From Phototrophicus methaneseepsis (GTDB lineage: Bacteria > Chloroflexota > Anaerolineae > Aggregatilineales > Phototrophicaceae), in contig NZ_CP062983.1 of NCBI RefSeq assembly GCF_015500095.1, forward strand, positions 3,782,001 to 3,846,000: a stretch of DNA of 64,000 bases, in the 5' to 3' direction. This document shows positions 1 through 8,519 of this stretch, one piece after another (position 1 is the first letter of the stretch; each line of letters begins with the position of its first letter). Position numbers and translations under genes: made by a program. Under the pieces are notes generated by a model. It saw nothing but the letters and a program-made list of their open reading frames with translations, made no database searches and was not told the origin of the DNA.

Positions 1-138
1 GAATTTGAGGGAACAGGTATCGGCTTAGCGACAGTTCAGCGGATTATTCATCAGCATGGCGGGACGATCCGTGCTGAAGGGGTACTTCATGAAGGTGCCA
101 CATTCTACTTTAGTTTAGGAAGAGAAAGCTGCGCATAG
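1..138 (+). CDS. Sensor histidine kinase, C-terminal fragment
   Basis: The window opens inside a reading frame (frame 1) that ends at a TAG at 136-138. The 45 visible residues are the end of a HATPase_c domain: a G2-box-like [12 protein letters not shown] segment, followed by HGGTIRAEG and a final beta strand reading GATFYFSLG. This is the ATP-lid and C-terminal part of a sensor kinase; its sensor and His domains lie upstream of the window. It sits 34 bp before an Rcp1-type response regulator, the usual partner arrangement for phytochrome- or PAS-type kinases that end in HATPase_c. Signal and family beyond this cannot be read from the fragment. Confidence 0.85.
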   Translation, partial: EFEGTGIGLATVQRIIHQHGGTIRAEGVLHEGATFYFSLGRESCA

Positions 139-172
139 GCACACAAGTGAGCCATAAATGGAGAGATACAAA

Positions 173-598
173 ATGAGTACGATTTTAATCGTTGAAGATA
201 ACCCCAGTGATCTTCGATTAATGATGCGAGCATTTAAAAAGAGTAATTTAACCAATGATCTGGCAACAGCTATCGATGGTGAGCAGGCCCTAGACTATCT
301 TTTTGGTCAGGATGGCGACGAATATCGTCACGCTTTACCCGTATTGATCTTGCTGGATATCAAGCTACCGAAGATAGACGGCCTTGAAGTCCTTGAGAAA
401 ATCCGTAACCATGAAAGAACGCAGATGCTCCCCGTTGTAATCTTGACTTCCTCAAAAGAACAAGAGGATGTCGCCAGAAGCTATAAGCTCGGCGTTAACA
501 GTTATATCCGAAAACCTGTGGACTTTAATCATTTCGTAGAAGCCGTTCAACAGATGGGGTTGTACTGGCTGGTATTGAACGAAAGTCCCTTTCATTAA
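173..598 (+). CDS. Single-domain response regulator, Rcp1 type
   Basis: This is a stand-alone receiver domain of about 141 residues with no output domain. The acidic pair is in ILIVEDNPSD, the phosphoacceptor Asp in LILLDIKLP (residue 62 from the chosen start), the conserved Thr/Ser in VVILTSS and the Lys in YIRKPVDF. The insertion between beta-2 and alpha-3 (YLFGQDGDEYRHALP) and the N-terminal EDNPSD are typical of Rcp1-like regulators that serve phytochrome-family kinases. An ATG at 158 gives five more residues, but the ATG at 173 has GGAGA at 160-164 with 8-nt spacing and is preferred. It lies between two kinases and could relay phosphate from either one. Confidence 0.88.
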   Translation: MSTILIVEDNPSDLRLMMRAFKKSNLTNDLATAIDGEQALDYLFGQDGDEYRHALPVLILLDIKLPKIDGLEVLEKIRNHERTQMLPVVILTSSKEQEDVARSYKLGVNSYIRKPVDFNHFVEAVQQMGLYWLVLNESPFH

Positions 599-609
599 AG
601 AGAGACACA

Positions 610-3531
610 ATGGACAAGCTTTTGCGCGCTTTAATTTTAGAAGATTCACAGAGTGATACCCTCTTATTGGTAAGGCAGTTACAACGCGCAGGCTATCTGG
701 TTGAATACACTCGAGTTGAATCCGCCGAAAGTATGACATCGGCACTTGAACAACAAGAATGGGATATCATCCTTTCTGACTTTTCAATGCCGAACTTTAG
801 CGCAACGGCAGGGCTGGAACTATTGAAGCAAAAGGGGCTCGATATCCCCTTTATTATTATCTCAGGCACCATGGGCGAAGAAAATGCCGTCACAGCGATG
901 AAGGCTGGTGCGCAGGATTATTTCCCTAAGGGGAAAACAACACGTCTGGCTGCGGCTATTGACCGCGAATTACGCGAAAAGCGAGACAGAGACCAGCGAC
1001 GGATTACGGAACAAGAACTAAGACAAGCTGAAGAACGCTTTTCAAAAGCGTTCCAGGTCAGCCCGATTGGGATTACTATCAGCAGCAGCGAAGGCTATTT
1101 CTTGTCTGTCAATGATGCTTTCCGGCGCATGTTAGATGCTAATTCCGGGGAGATTGTTGGACGCACGGCGTTCGAACTGGATATCTGGGTAAATCAAGAT
1201 GATCAGGAGTTGTTGGATACATCGAACACATCAAAAAAACCTGTACGCGATGCTGAAATTATCATCCAGACCGTGTCAAAGAAAACCAAATATGTGACTG
1301 TCTCCACTGAGTTTATCGAAGTCAGCCAGGAAAATTGCGTCCTGGCTATGTGGCAAGACATCACAGGCCGTAAACAGGCCGAACAAACACTCAAGCAAAA
1401 TACGGAACTGATTCAACTTTTGCAGGTCGTAACCGTTGCCGCCAACGAAGCTGACAACATCAATGAGCTGCTACAATTTGCCATTGATCGCATCTGCGAA
1501 TATGCAAACTGGCCTCTGGGACATGTGTATTTGCTCTCTAGGGGTACCGATACACAGTTGATCTCATCGAAGATATGGTATTGTTCCGACCCAGAAAAAT
1601 ACGGTGACTTCCAACGTCGGTCAGAGAGAATCCATTTTGACAAAGCAGTAGGCGGGCTTGTACATAGGGTTTTCATGAGGCAGGCCCCAGAGTGGATATT
1701 AGGGCTGCAACCGGATTCCAAATTTCTACGGGCAAATATGACCTTAGAAGTCGGTTTACAATCCGTCTTCGCCTTCCCCATCTTTGCCCAACACGATGTT
1801 GTCGCAATCATGGAATTCTTCTCAACGAAAGCGGATGAACCACACCTGGCATTGTTAGACACGATCCCTCATATCGCAGCCCAGATCGGGCACATGATCG
1901 AACGTGAGTGGAGCAATAGTGAAATACGCGCGCTTTATCAGGCAACAGGTTATCTATTCAACGCTGAAAGCATTCATGAGCTCTCGCAGCAAATTGTCCG
2001 TGGCGTGGTCCAGGAGTTCCAGCAGGTTGATTGTGGGCTTCTATTGGTCGATCAGCAGCTTGGGAAGATTAACCGAATGGCCCGAGCGGGTGAATATCAG
2101 GTCGATCTTCAGGCCCCATTAGAGCTTGACGGCCCCGGTTTAGTCCCTAGAGCCATACGAGAAGACCGAATCATCTATTCACCAGATGTTCAAAAGGATG
2201 AAGAGTATATACCCAACGTTCCGACCACCCTATCGGAGATGGTTGTCCCTCTAAAGACGCGTGATGGCATCATCGGCGTGCTAGATTTACAAAGCCGCCA
2301 ACGCGATTACTTCAACCAGCGTGATCAACGCATTCTAGCCGCTTTCGCAGAACGTGCCGCCGCTGCATTAGAAATTACCCGGCTCTATGAAGAACTTAAC
2401 CAATATGCCGCGCAGCTTGAATTACGCGTTGAAGAGCGCACACAGGAACTACAAAAAGCAAAAGAGCGTGTCGAAGCGATCCTCAATAATAGCAGTGACG
2501 CCATTATCCTCGTTGATGGCAACGGAGCCATCCAGCAGACAAATCCACGGTTCGTCCAGGTTGTCGGCTACAATTATGATGAACTCTTTGGCGCGAGCCT
2601 CTCACGGATTATGACGCTTGAAAATGGCGAGGATCTCAGCGAAATTCTAGCATCAGTCTCTCATAACCATGAATATCGTCGTGCAGAAGCGATTGTTAGG
2701 CGCAAAAACGGCACAAGCTTCCCTACGGATGCTGCCTTTGCAATATTTGCTCGCAATCACGAAACAGGCATCGTATGCAGCCTGCGAGATATATCCGAAC
2801 AGAAGCAACTTGAACAAGAGCTGCGTTCCGCTTTCGAACGCCAGAAAGAACTGGCAGATCTTAAAACGCGCTTTATCTCAACAGTCTCTCATGAATATCG
2901 GACGCCGCTTGCTATCATCCAGACGAGCACGACGCTTTTACAGCGTTACAGCGAGCGTATGACGCCCGAAAAGAAGCAAGATCAATTCGAGAAAATCCTG
3001 GGGAATGTCAGGCGCTTGACAGATCTACTTGATGATGTGCTTCAGATCAGCCGAGCAGAAACGATGGGCGTAGCATTTAATCCGCATCAACTGGATATTG
3101 CCAAGCTCTTTAAAGAAATGATCGATGACATTCAACAGATTCATACGCATCATCATATCGACTTCACAATCGTTGGTGAGCCCAAATCCATAGCCGGCGA
3201 CGAAAAACTACTCCGACAGATTGTCTCTAACCTGCTCTCGAATGCAATCAAGTATTCTCCTGGTCAGGGGACAGTACACGTCACGCTTGAGTTCGAAGAA
3301 AGCGAAGTTCGTCTGCTCGTACGCGATGAAGGCATGGGTATCCCGCCAGAAGACCTTGAAAAACTATTCACACTCTTTCACCGTGCCCAGAATGTCGGCC
3401 AGATCCAGGGCAGCGGCCTGGGCTTAGCCATCGTCAAGCAAGCCGTCGAAGCACATAACGCTACAATCACTGTGCAAAGTGAAGTCGGGACCGGAACAAC
3501 GTTCACGATCGTTTTCCCGGTCGAAGTATAA
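610..3531 (+). CDS. Hybrid sensor kinase: REC-PAS-GAF-GAF-PAS-HisKA-HATPase
   Basis: This is a 973-residue cytosolic sensor kinase with no transmembrane segment. Order of domains: receiver at about 5-125 (phosphoacceptor D57 in LSDFSMP, Lys in YFPKGK), PAS at about 140-260, GAF at about 270-435, GAF at about 445-600, a short coiled coil, PAS at about 625-745, HisKA with H761 in VSHEYRTPL, and HATPase_c at about 865-970 with the N box (LLSNAIKYS), DEGMGIPPE and GSGLGLAIV. An N-terminal receiver suggests it is itself a phosphorelay target, probably of the kinase and Rcp-type regulator just upstream (11-bp gap, AGAGAGA ribosome site). GAF and PAS ligands cannot be predicted; no phytochrome-type bilin Cys was identified. 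No DNA-binding output lies nearby. Confidence 0.92.
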   Translation: MDKLLRALILEDSQSDTLLLVRQLQRAGYLVEYTRVESAESMTSALEQQEWDIILSDFSMPNFSATAGLELLKQKGLDIPFIIISGTMGEENAVTAMKAGAQDYFPKGKTTRLAAAIDRELREKRDRDQRRITEQELRQAEERFSKAFQVSPIGITISSSEGYFLSVNDAFRRMLDANSGEIVGRTAFELDIWVNQDDQELLDTSNTSKKPVRDAEIIIQTVSKKTKYVTVSTEFIEVSQENCVLAMWQDITGRKQAEQTLKQNTELIQLLQVVTVAANEADNINELLQFAIDRICEYANWPLGHVYLLSRGTDTQLISSKIWYCSDPEKYGDFQRRSERIHFDKAVGGLVHRVFMRQAPEWILGLQPDSKFLRANMTLEVGLQSVFAFPIFAQHDVVAIMEFFSTKADEPHLALLDTIPHIAAQIGHMIEREWSNSEIRALYQATGYLFNAESIHELSQQIVRGVVQEFQQVDCGLLLVDQQLGKINRMARAGEYQVDLQAPLELDGPGLVPRAIREDRIIYSPDVQKDEEYIPNVPTTLSEMVVPLKTRDGIIGVLDLQSRQRDYFNQRDQRILAAFAERAAAALEITRLYEELNQYAAQLELRVEERTQELQKAKERVEAILNNSSDAIILVDGNGAIQQTNPRFVQVVGYNYDELFGASLSRIMTLENGEDLSEILASVSHNHEYRRAEAIVRRKNGTSFPTDAAFAIFARNHETGIVCSLRDISEQKQLEQELRSAFERQKELADLKTRFISTVSHEYRTPLAIIQTSTTLLQRYSERMTPEKKQDQFEKILGNVRRLTDLLDDVLQISRAETMGVAFNPHQLDIAKLFKEMIDDIQQIHTHHHIDFTIVGEPKSIAGDEKLLRQIVSNLLSNAIKYSPGQGTVHVTLEFEESEVRLLVRDEGMGIPPEDLEKLFTLFHRAQNVGQIQGSGLGLAIVKQAVEAHNATITVQSEVGTGTTFTIVFPVEV

Positions 3532-3545
3532 AATAGCAATCTGCT

Positions 3546-3577
3546 CATTGAACTGGCCTCGACAGGCCAGTTCAATG
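3546..3577. terminator. Bidirectional terminator, 14-bp perfect stem
   Basis: A perfect inverted repeat with 14-bp arms (3546-3559 and 3564-3577) and a 4-nt CGAC loop lies between the convergent kinase and GH13 genes, 15 bp after the kinase stop. No long T run follows on the plus strand, so termination is inferred from the stem and its position. Confidence 0.75.
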
Positions 3578-3596
3578 AATGTCAGTTCCCTTATTT

Positions 3597-4946
3597 TCAG
3601 CTTACTTGCAAAATACGAAGCCAATTGCTATCTACATCAATTGACGCCTTGCCACTCATCACATCAAAGCTTTGCCCAGGGTTGAGCAAATCGACCAGGC
3701 GTCGCCCAGAAATGGACTCTAGAGGCACTTCAACTTTTTGTGACGATGCATTGAGGACAATGATAAGCGTCTGATCTGGCGCTTGCCTTTCAAAAGCGAA
3801 TTGTTCATGTGTCACATAGCGTTGTCGATAGGAACCATATTTCAATGCCGGGGCATTTCGCCTTATAGAGGCAAAACGCTGAAGGGTCTTCGGCAAATCA
3901 GGCTGAGGGATTTTCAGATCATCAATAGAAAGAGCCGGACGCAACATCTTATCACTTTGTGAAGTTCGTTCACCCTCTATGCCCCATTCGCTGCCATAAT
4001 AAATGGAAGGCACGCCCGGCATGGTAAACAGCAAGCCATAGAGTGTATAGAGATGTGCCGGGTTTTGAAGTTGGCTGGCTACCCGGTCCACATCGTGATT
4101 ATCCGCGAAGTTATAGAGCCATAGGTCACGGTACAGGCCTTCTTCACCAAACTGACGGTTCAGGGAGTAAGCAATCTCAAAATAGTTGCAATCCGCATGG
4201 CTTGAATAAAGCCCCTTATAGCATTCATAATTAGTCGTTGCATCCAGCATGCCAGGGTTTGCCCACTGACGATAATCTCCGTGGACAACCTCCCCCATCA
4301 GCCAGAAATCAGACTTCATCTGGTTACAAGAAGTGCGCAAATCACGGAAGAATCCAAAATCAATGCTATCAGCCGCATCCAACCGTAACCCATCAATATC
4401 AAATGTCTCAATCCAATAACGAGCAGCTTCCAGTAAATGATTTTTCACATCCGGGTTACGCAAATTCAACTTGACCAGATCATAATGTCCGGCCCACCCT
4501 TCGTAGGAGAAAGGATCACCATAAGCATTTGTCTGCCCAAAGGTCAGGTTAGCAAACCAATCGCAATAAGGGGACTGCTGGCCATTCTGCAATACATCAC
4601 GGAATGCCCAAAAGTCTCGCCCTACATGATTAAATACCCCATCCAGAATCACGTGCAAACCGCGTGACTTCATCACATGGATGAGCGCCCGTAGATCGTC
4701 TATCGTACCCAGGCGGCGATCAACATGGAAATAATCAGCGGTATCATAGCCATGTGCTGATGACTCAAACCCCGGCCCTAGATAGATCGCGTTGACACCC
4801 AACGACTGAATATGATCCAGCCAACTGTACAGTGCATTCAAGCGAGCAACAGGCACCGCGTTGAAATCATTCCTCTGGGGCGCATCACAAAGGCCAAGCG
4901 GATAAATATGATAGAAAATAGCTTCTTTCACCCATTGAGGCGTCAT
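3597..4946 (-). CDS. GH13 alpha-amylase family hydrolase, cytoplasmic
   Basis: The four GH13 motifs are present in order: region I in DGVFNHVG, region II with the nucleophile in GLRLDAADS, region III with the acid/base in LMGEVVHGD, and region IV in NFADNHDVDR. The 449-residue protein has no signal peptide, so it probably acts on imported malto-oligosaccharides like cyclomaltodextrinase/neopullulanase-type or alpha-glucosidase enzymes, although the N-terminal CBM34 domain of neopullulanases is absent. The frame is open to 4988, but that extension runs across the TetR operator. ATG codons at 4949 and 4946 follow AAAGGG, and 4946 has the better spacing. The gene lies 48 bp after the TetR gene, with an operator between them. 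Exact substrate is uncertain. Confidence 0.88.
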   Translation of the reverse strand: MTPQWVKEAIFYHIYPLGLCDAPQRNDFNAVPVARLNALYSWLDHIQSLGVNAIYLGPGFESSAHGYDTADYFHVDRRLGTIDDLRALIHVMKSRGLHVILDGVFNHVGRDFWAFRDVLQNGQQSPYCDWFANLTFGQTNAYGDPFSYEGWAGHYDLVKLNLRNPDVKNHLLEAARYWIETFDIDGLRLDAADSIDFGFFRDLRTSCNQMKSDFWLMGEVVHGDYRQWANPGMLDATTNYECYKGLYSSHADCNYFEIAYSLNRQFGEEGLYRDLWLYNFADNHDVDRVASQLQNPAHLYTLYGLLFTMPGVPSIYYGSEWGIEGERTSQSDKMLRPALSIDDLKIPQPDLPKTLQRFASIRRNAPALKYGSYRQRYVTHEQFAFERQAPDQTLIIVLNASSQKVEVPLESISGRRLVDLLNPGQSFDVMSGKASIDVDSNWLRILQVS

Positions 4947-4960
4947 CATCTCACCCTTTA

Positions 4961-4976
4961 TATACCGAACGGTATA
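4961..4976. promoter_or_regulatory. TetR-type operator in front of the GH13 gene
   Basis: TATACCGAACGGTATA has 7-bp inverted arms around a 2-bp centre and lies 15 bp upstream of the GH13 start. The identical 16-mer occurs in the tetR promoter at 5592-5607. Its TATA ends overlap plausible -10 hexamers on the minus strand (TATATA at 4959-4964 or TATTAT at 4974-4979), so a bound repressor would block initiation. Confidence 0.82.
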
Positions 4977-4994
4977 ATAAACAGACAAAAAAAC

Positions 4995-5567
4995 TCACGA
5001 GAAAATGCCATGCATAAATTGATGAACAATCCGATAAACAGTATGGTCATCGTCCAGTTCAATGTACCCCTGCAGCGCTAAGCCTACGTAAGTATCGATC
5101 ATACCCCTCAGGCTAGCCGCGTACTGCTTGTGTCGCCCTCGCATATTGCCATGGTCTGGCACTGCCTCAAGGAACATCTTCTCAAGCAATCCATATTGCT
5201 TTGCATGTAAAGCAGATACCGATTGGAAAATCTCGCTGGATGGCGGCACAAAAGAAGTCACCAGCATAAGGCGGTAAAAAGCGGAATTTTCTTGCTGAAA
5301 GTCGAAGTAGAACTGCGTCACTCGTGTAATGGAGAGCGTCACATCATGTTGATAATCACACGCCTCCCGTAACCCCAATATCAGGCCAACTGCTTTTTCT
5401 TCTACTATTGATTCGAACAAACCCAGCTTACTCTGGAAGTAGTAGTAAAGCGTTGGTTTCGTCACACCAGCTTCTGCAACAATCTGCTGCACCCCCACAG
5501 CGTCATAGCCATGCGCGGCAAATAGATTCAAAGCCGTGTGAAGGATAATTGAACGATTATCTGGCAT
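4995..5567 (-). CDS. TetR/AcrR family transcriptional regulator
   Basis: The 190-residue protein has the usual length for the family. Its N-terminal TetR_N helix-turn-helix spans about residues 5-52, with hallmark segments ALNLFAAHGYDAVGVQ, IVAEAGVTKPTLYYYF and SKLGLFESIV. The remainder is a helical ligand and dimer domain of unknown ligand. The ATG at 5567 follows AGAAAGAGAG. The gene is followed by the GH13 gene, and both carry the same operator, so it very probably represses itself and the hydrolase; the inducer may be a sugar, which would be unusual for a family that more often senses hydrophobic compounds. Confidence 0.9.
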   Translation of the reverse strand: MPDNRSIILHTALNLFAAHGYDAVGVQQIVAEAGVTKPTLYYYFQSKLGLFESIVEEKAVGLILGLREACDYQHDVTLSITRVTQFYFDFQQENSAFYRLMLVTSFVPPSSEIFQSVSALHAKQYGLLEKMFLEAVPDHGNMRGRHKQYAASLRGMIDTYVGLALQGYIELDDDHTVYRIVHQFMHGIFS

Positions 5568-5589
5568 CTTGCTCTCTTTCTACAGCGTC

Positions 5590-5618
5590 AATATACCGAA
5601 CGGTATAAGGCTTGTCAA
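5590..5618 (-). promoter_or_regulatory. tetR promoter with embedded operator
   Basis: On the minus strand a TTGACA -35 (5613-5618) and a TATATT -10 (5590-5595) are separated by exactly 17 bp. The operator TATACCGAACGGTATA (5592-5607) fills most of the spacer and overlaps the -10, an arrangement for tight autorepression. The predicted transcript starts about 17 bp before the tetR ATG. Confidence 0.82.
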
Positions 5619-5651
5619 GGGCCTCCAGAATATGCACAGCGCTATAATATA

Positions 5652-5684
5652 AACAGCCACGACTCTGATCGGGCCGTGGCTGTT
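5652..5684 (-). terminator. Terminator-like hairpin after the HPF gene
   Basis: Perfect 10-bp arms AACAGCCACG (5652-5661) and CGTGGCTGTT (5675-5684) lie 28 bp after the stop of the minus-strand HPF gene. Reading the minus strand, the stem is followed by a TTTATATTATA tract. Confidence 0.65.
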
Positions 5685-5711
5685 ATCACAGGTTATTCAG
5701 CACTGCATGGG

Positions 5712-6044
5712 TTAATGACGTAACTGTTCCCGTTTATCGCGTATTTGGCGTTCGGCTGCTTTAAGGGCTCCCCTTAAGGCTGTCGCTGCATCACCATGTT
5801 TCTCAGTCGCAGCAATATTCTTAGGGCGAGCATAGATGACGACTGTTGCTTCATAAATATAAGGCGTCTCCCGAGATTGCGCAGGCTGAGTAATATCAAC
5901 CGCAGCACCTGTTATATCCGTATGATGCTTGGCAAGCTTCTTCAAGTGATCTTCAGCATCAATATAAAGGCGCTTCTCTAGGTCATCCCCTAGTTCAGGT
6001 TCGATATGCATCTCAATCGGGAAATTAACATATTCACGTACCAT
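5712..6044 (-). CDS. hpf: Ribosome hibernation promoting factor-like, short form
   Basis: This 110-residue protein matches the S30AE/HPF fold: an N-terminal beta strand and helix (about 1-37), further strands with YIYEATVVIYARPKNIAATE, and a C-terminal helix with ALRGALKAAERQIRDKREQLRH, where family members carry basic residues that contact 16S rRNA. It lacks the C-terminal dimerisation domain of long HPF, so it would resemble the short HPF/YfiA type that inactivates ribosomes in stationary phase. It is monocistronic, divergent from gnd, and followed by its own hairpin. The match is by pattern and the sequence is divergent, so the exact subgroup is uncertain. Confidence 0.7.
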   Translation of the reverse strand: MVREYVNFPIEMHIEPELGDDLEKRLYIDAEDHLKKLAKHHTDITGAAVDITQPAQSRETPYIYEATVVIYARPKNIAATEKHGDAATALRGALKAAERQIRDKREQLRH

Positions 6045-6172
6045 TATTCAATGAGCTTTCAACTTTGAACAAGTCATCTAGCTACTATCGACTATAGGCT
6101 GACAGTATAGGAATGAGATAAAAGCCTCTTTAAGAGTAGATAATGCTCGCACTATGCTGAAATAAAACACGT

Positions 6173-6178
6173 TATAAT
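6173..6178 (+). promoter_or_regulatory. Probable -10 element of the gnd promoter
   Basis: A consensus TATAAT lies 36 bp upstream of the gnd GTG start, in the 170-bp region between the divergent HPF and gnd genes. No good -35 hexamer is visible at the right distance. Confidence 0.45.
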
Positions 6179-6214
6179 AGAGATGCTTAATTCAGCCAGG
6201 AAGAGGAGCATATT

Positions 6215-7633
6215 GTGGCTGATTGTGATATTGGTATTTATGGACTCGCCGTGATGGGCCAGAATTTTGCCCTGAACATCGCAGACCATGGTTTTAAGGT
6301 CGCCGTATATAATCGTACCAAATCGAAAATTACAGACTTCATGGCAGAGGAAGCCGCTGACAAACCGATTGAAGCGGCATATGAACTACAGGATTTCGTT
6401 AATCTCATCCGCAAACCCCGTGTTATCGTCCTTATCGTCAAAGCGGGTCCCGCTACAGATGCCATTATTGATAACCTCATTCCCTATCTGGAAGAAGGCG
6501 ACATCATCATCGACAGTGGCAACTCCTATTATAAAGATACTGAGCGCCGTGCCGCGATGCTGACAGAGAAGGGCTTTAATTTCCTCGGCATGGGTATATC
6601 TGGCGGTGAAGAAGGCGCTCGTCATGGGCCTAGCCTGATGCCAGGAGGACCTTCCGAAGTCTATGCGCGTGTCCAGCCCATGTTAGAAGCTGTCGCAGCC
6701 AAGGCTGAAGGCGAACCATGCGTGACCTACCTGGGACCAGGGAGCGCGGGACATTACGTCAAGATGGTACACAATGGCATCGAATATGGCATCATGCAGG
6801 CCATCGCAGAAGTTTATGACGTGCTATCACGCGGCGCTGGCATGGGTGCCGGGCAAATTGGCGATATTTTCCAGCGTTGGAGTAAGGGGCTGCTTTCTTC
6901 CTTCCTGGTAGATATCACGGGGAACATCCTGGTTTATACAGCGCCAGAGGATGACAAGCCCCTGGTAGATATCATCACAGACAGTGCACAACAGAAAGGT
7001 ACAGGTAAGTGGACAACCCAAGACGCGCTTGATTTAGGCGTCTCTGTACCCACAATCAGCGCGGCAATAGAAGCACGCATTATCTCCGCGCTGAAAAGTG
7101 AGCGTGTTAAGGCCGCTACGATTCTACAGGGTCCAACGCCTAGCTTTGACGGCGATCAGGCTCAATTGGTGGATGCATTGGAACAAGCCCTGCTCGCCAC
7201 AGAAATCTGCGCCTATGCCCAGGGATTTGCAGCGCTCCATTCAGCCAGTGAAGAATACAATTATCACCTGAATATGGCAGATATTGCGCGTATCTGGCGT
7301 AATGGCTGTATTATCCGCGCGACACTGCTTAATGATATGAGCCGTGCCTTTACAGCAGATAACGCATTATCAAACCTGATGATTGCCCCGTACTTCGCGG
7401 AACTGCTTGCAAAAGCACAATCTGGCTGGCGAGAATCCCTTAAGATCGCAGTGGGTATGGGTATACCGACACCTGCCCTGAGCTCCGCCCTGGCCTATTA
7501 CGATAGCTACCGTAGCGGTCGCTTACCAGCCAACTTAATCCAGGCACAACGCGATTTCTTTGGTGCACATACCTATGAGCGCCTCGACAACACAGAAGGT
7601 ACGGCTTTCCATACCATCTGGCAAGAAATTTAG
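6215..7633 (+). CDS. gnd: 6-phosphogluconate dehydrogenase, decarboxylating
   Basis: The enzyme converts 6-phosphogluconate and NADP+ to ribulose 5-phosphate, CO2 and NADPH in the oxidative pentose phosphate pathway. At 472 residues it has the length of the classical long, dimeric form. Visible hallmarks are the dinucleotide motif GLAVMGQNFALNI and VAVYNRT, the substrate loop GGEEGARHGPSLMPGG, the catalytic Lys and Asn in VKMVHNGIEYG, and the C-terminal FFGAHTYERLD that closes over substrate of the partner subunit. The start is GTG, supported by AGGAAGAGGAG 6 bp upstream; no ATG lies nearby. A cupin gene follows after 26 bp and is probably cotranscribed. Confidence 0.96.
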   Translation: MADCDIGIYGLAVMGQNFALNIADHGFKVAVYNRTKSKITDFMAEEAADKPIEAAYELQDFVNLIRKPRVIVLIVKAGPATDAIIDNLIPYLEEGDIIIDSGNSYYKDTERRAAMLTEKGFNFLGMGISGGEEGARHGPSLMPGGPSEVYARVQPMLEAVAAKAEGEPCVTYLGPGSAGHYVKMVHNGIEYGIMQAIAEVYDVLSRGAGMGAGQIGDIFQRWSKGLLSSFLVDITGNILVYTAPEDDKPLVDIITDSAQQKGTGKWTTQDALDLGVSVPTISAAIEARIISALKSERVKAATILQGPTPSFDGDQAQLVDALEQALLATEICAYAQGFAALHSASEEYNYHLNMADIARIWRNGCIIRATLLNDMSRAFTADNALSNLMIAPYFAELLAKAQSGWRESLKIAVGMGIPTPALSSALAYYDSYRSGRLPANLIQAQRDFFGAHTYERLDNTEGTAFHTIWQEI

Positions 7634-7659
7634 GGGCCGCATTTTTGAGGAGAAATGAC

Positions 7660-8181
7660 ATGCCAGAGGATAAGATCCAGACATTCACATTCACAGATGA
7701 TGGAAAAATCCCTAACAATCCGGATCTGCCTCTGGTTGTATATCGGCAGGCATTGTCAGAATCGTCAGATCACGTCGATGCCTGCCAACGCCTTTTCTCC
7801 AAGCATAATTGGCGTGGCATTTGGGTCAATGGTATCTATAGCTATCATCACTATCACAGCACATCACATGAAGTACTGGGTATTGTAGAAGGCAATGCTG
7901 AAGTCCAGTTTGGGGGTGAAGAAGGCGAATCTGTTCAAGTCTATGCAGGTGATGTCGTCGTTATCCCGGCAGGTGTTGGACACTGTCGTCTCCATGCTTC
8001 GAACGATTTTCGCGTGGTTGGAGCTTACCCAGCAGGCCAGGAAAATTGGGATTTACAGACTGGTAAGCCAGATGAGCGTCCCCAAGTATTGGAGAACATT
8101 CAGGCTGTTCCCTTACCAGAACAAGACCCTGTTTTTGGCAACACAGGCCCCCTCCTCGATGCCTGGAAGAAGACGTCTTAG
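7660..8181 (+). CDS. Cupin-domain protein, YjlB-like
   Basis: This 173-residue protein carries one double-stranded beta-helix. The metal-site signature is visible as YSYHHYHSTSHEVLGIVEG (two His and one Glu, about residues 65-83) and the second cupin motif as GDVVVIPAGVGHCRL with the last His. Proteins of this layout (YjlB family) are uncharacterised; some cupins of this type bind metal and act on small molecules. The ATG at 7660 follows GAGGAG at 7647-7652 with 7-nt spacing and is preferred over the in-frame TTG at 7645. The close link to gnd suggests shared transcription, not necessarily a shared pathway. Confidence 0.8.
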   Translation: MPEDKIQTFTFTDDGKIPNNPDLPLVVYRQALSESSDHVDACQRLFSKHNWRGIWVNGIYSYHHYHSTSHEVLGIVEGNAEVQFGGEEGESVQVYAGDVVVIPAGVGHCRLHASNDFRVVGAYPAGQENWDLQTGKPDERPQVLENIQAVPLPEQDPVFGNTGPLLDAWKKTS

Positions 8182-8519
8182 GCAGATAATACAAAGAGGG
8201 TAATTTACAAACGGTACGCCTCTTGACGTTGCCGGCATCATTTGTTATAAATTTCACTATGAAAGCTTAACCTCTCACCTACCCCGACGAAATCCTTATC
8301 ACACAACATCATGTTGTGGTGTATTGGTTTTTCGTCAAACAAAGTCGTCTGATGAGCAGCATCTTCGGACGCCAGAGTATCCCTCAACATCCAAAGCAAT
8401 TTTCATGGTCTTTCAGGGCCTCTTTCTGTGCATCCGCTGTTTGTTATCATCAAACGTGTTCAGCTTGATGACAGCTTGTCATCCCCATGAAGTCATTATT
8501 TTGCAATAGAGGAATACGC
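8182..8519. other. Intergenic region with two short inverted repeats
   Basis: No convincing gene is seen in these 338 bp; the longest frame (8324-8509) has no ribosome site and no recognisable protein. The region holds a 7-bp inverted repeat ACAACAT/ATGTTGT at 8303-8317, enclosed by GACGAAA (8286-8292) and TTTCGTC (8330-8336), so that 8286-8336 could fold into a longer interrupted stem. A second repeat GATGACA/TGTCATC (8467-8483) lies 36 bp before the methyltransferase start and could be an operator. Confidence 0.5.

Noticed and set aside
4950-4988. N-terminal extension of the GH13 enzyme
   Set aside because: It runs across the TetR operator and has no GH13-like residues; ATG 4946 has a suitable ribosome site.
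8324-8509. A 61-codon plus-strand frame in the gap before the methyltransferase gene
   Set aside because: No ribosome site, no recognisable features; overlaps the region with inverted repeats.
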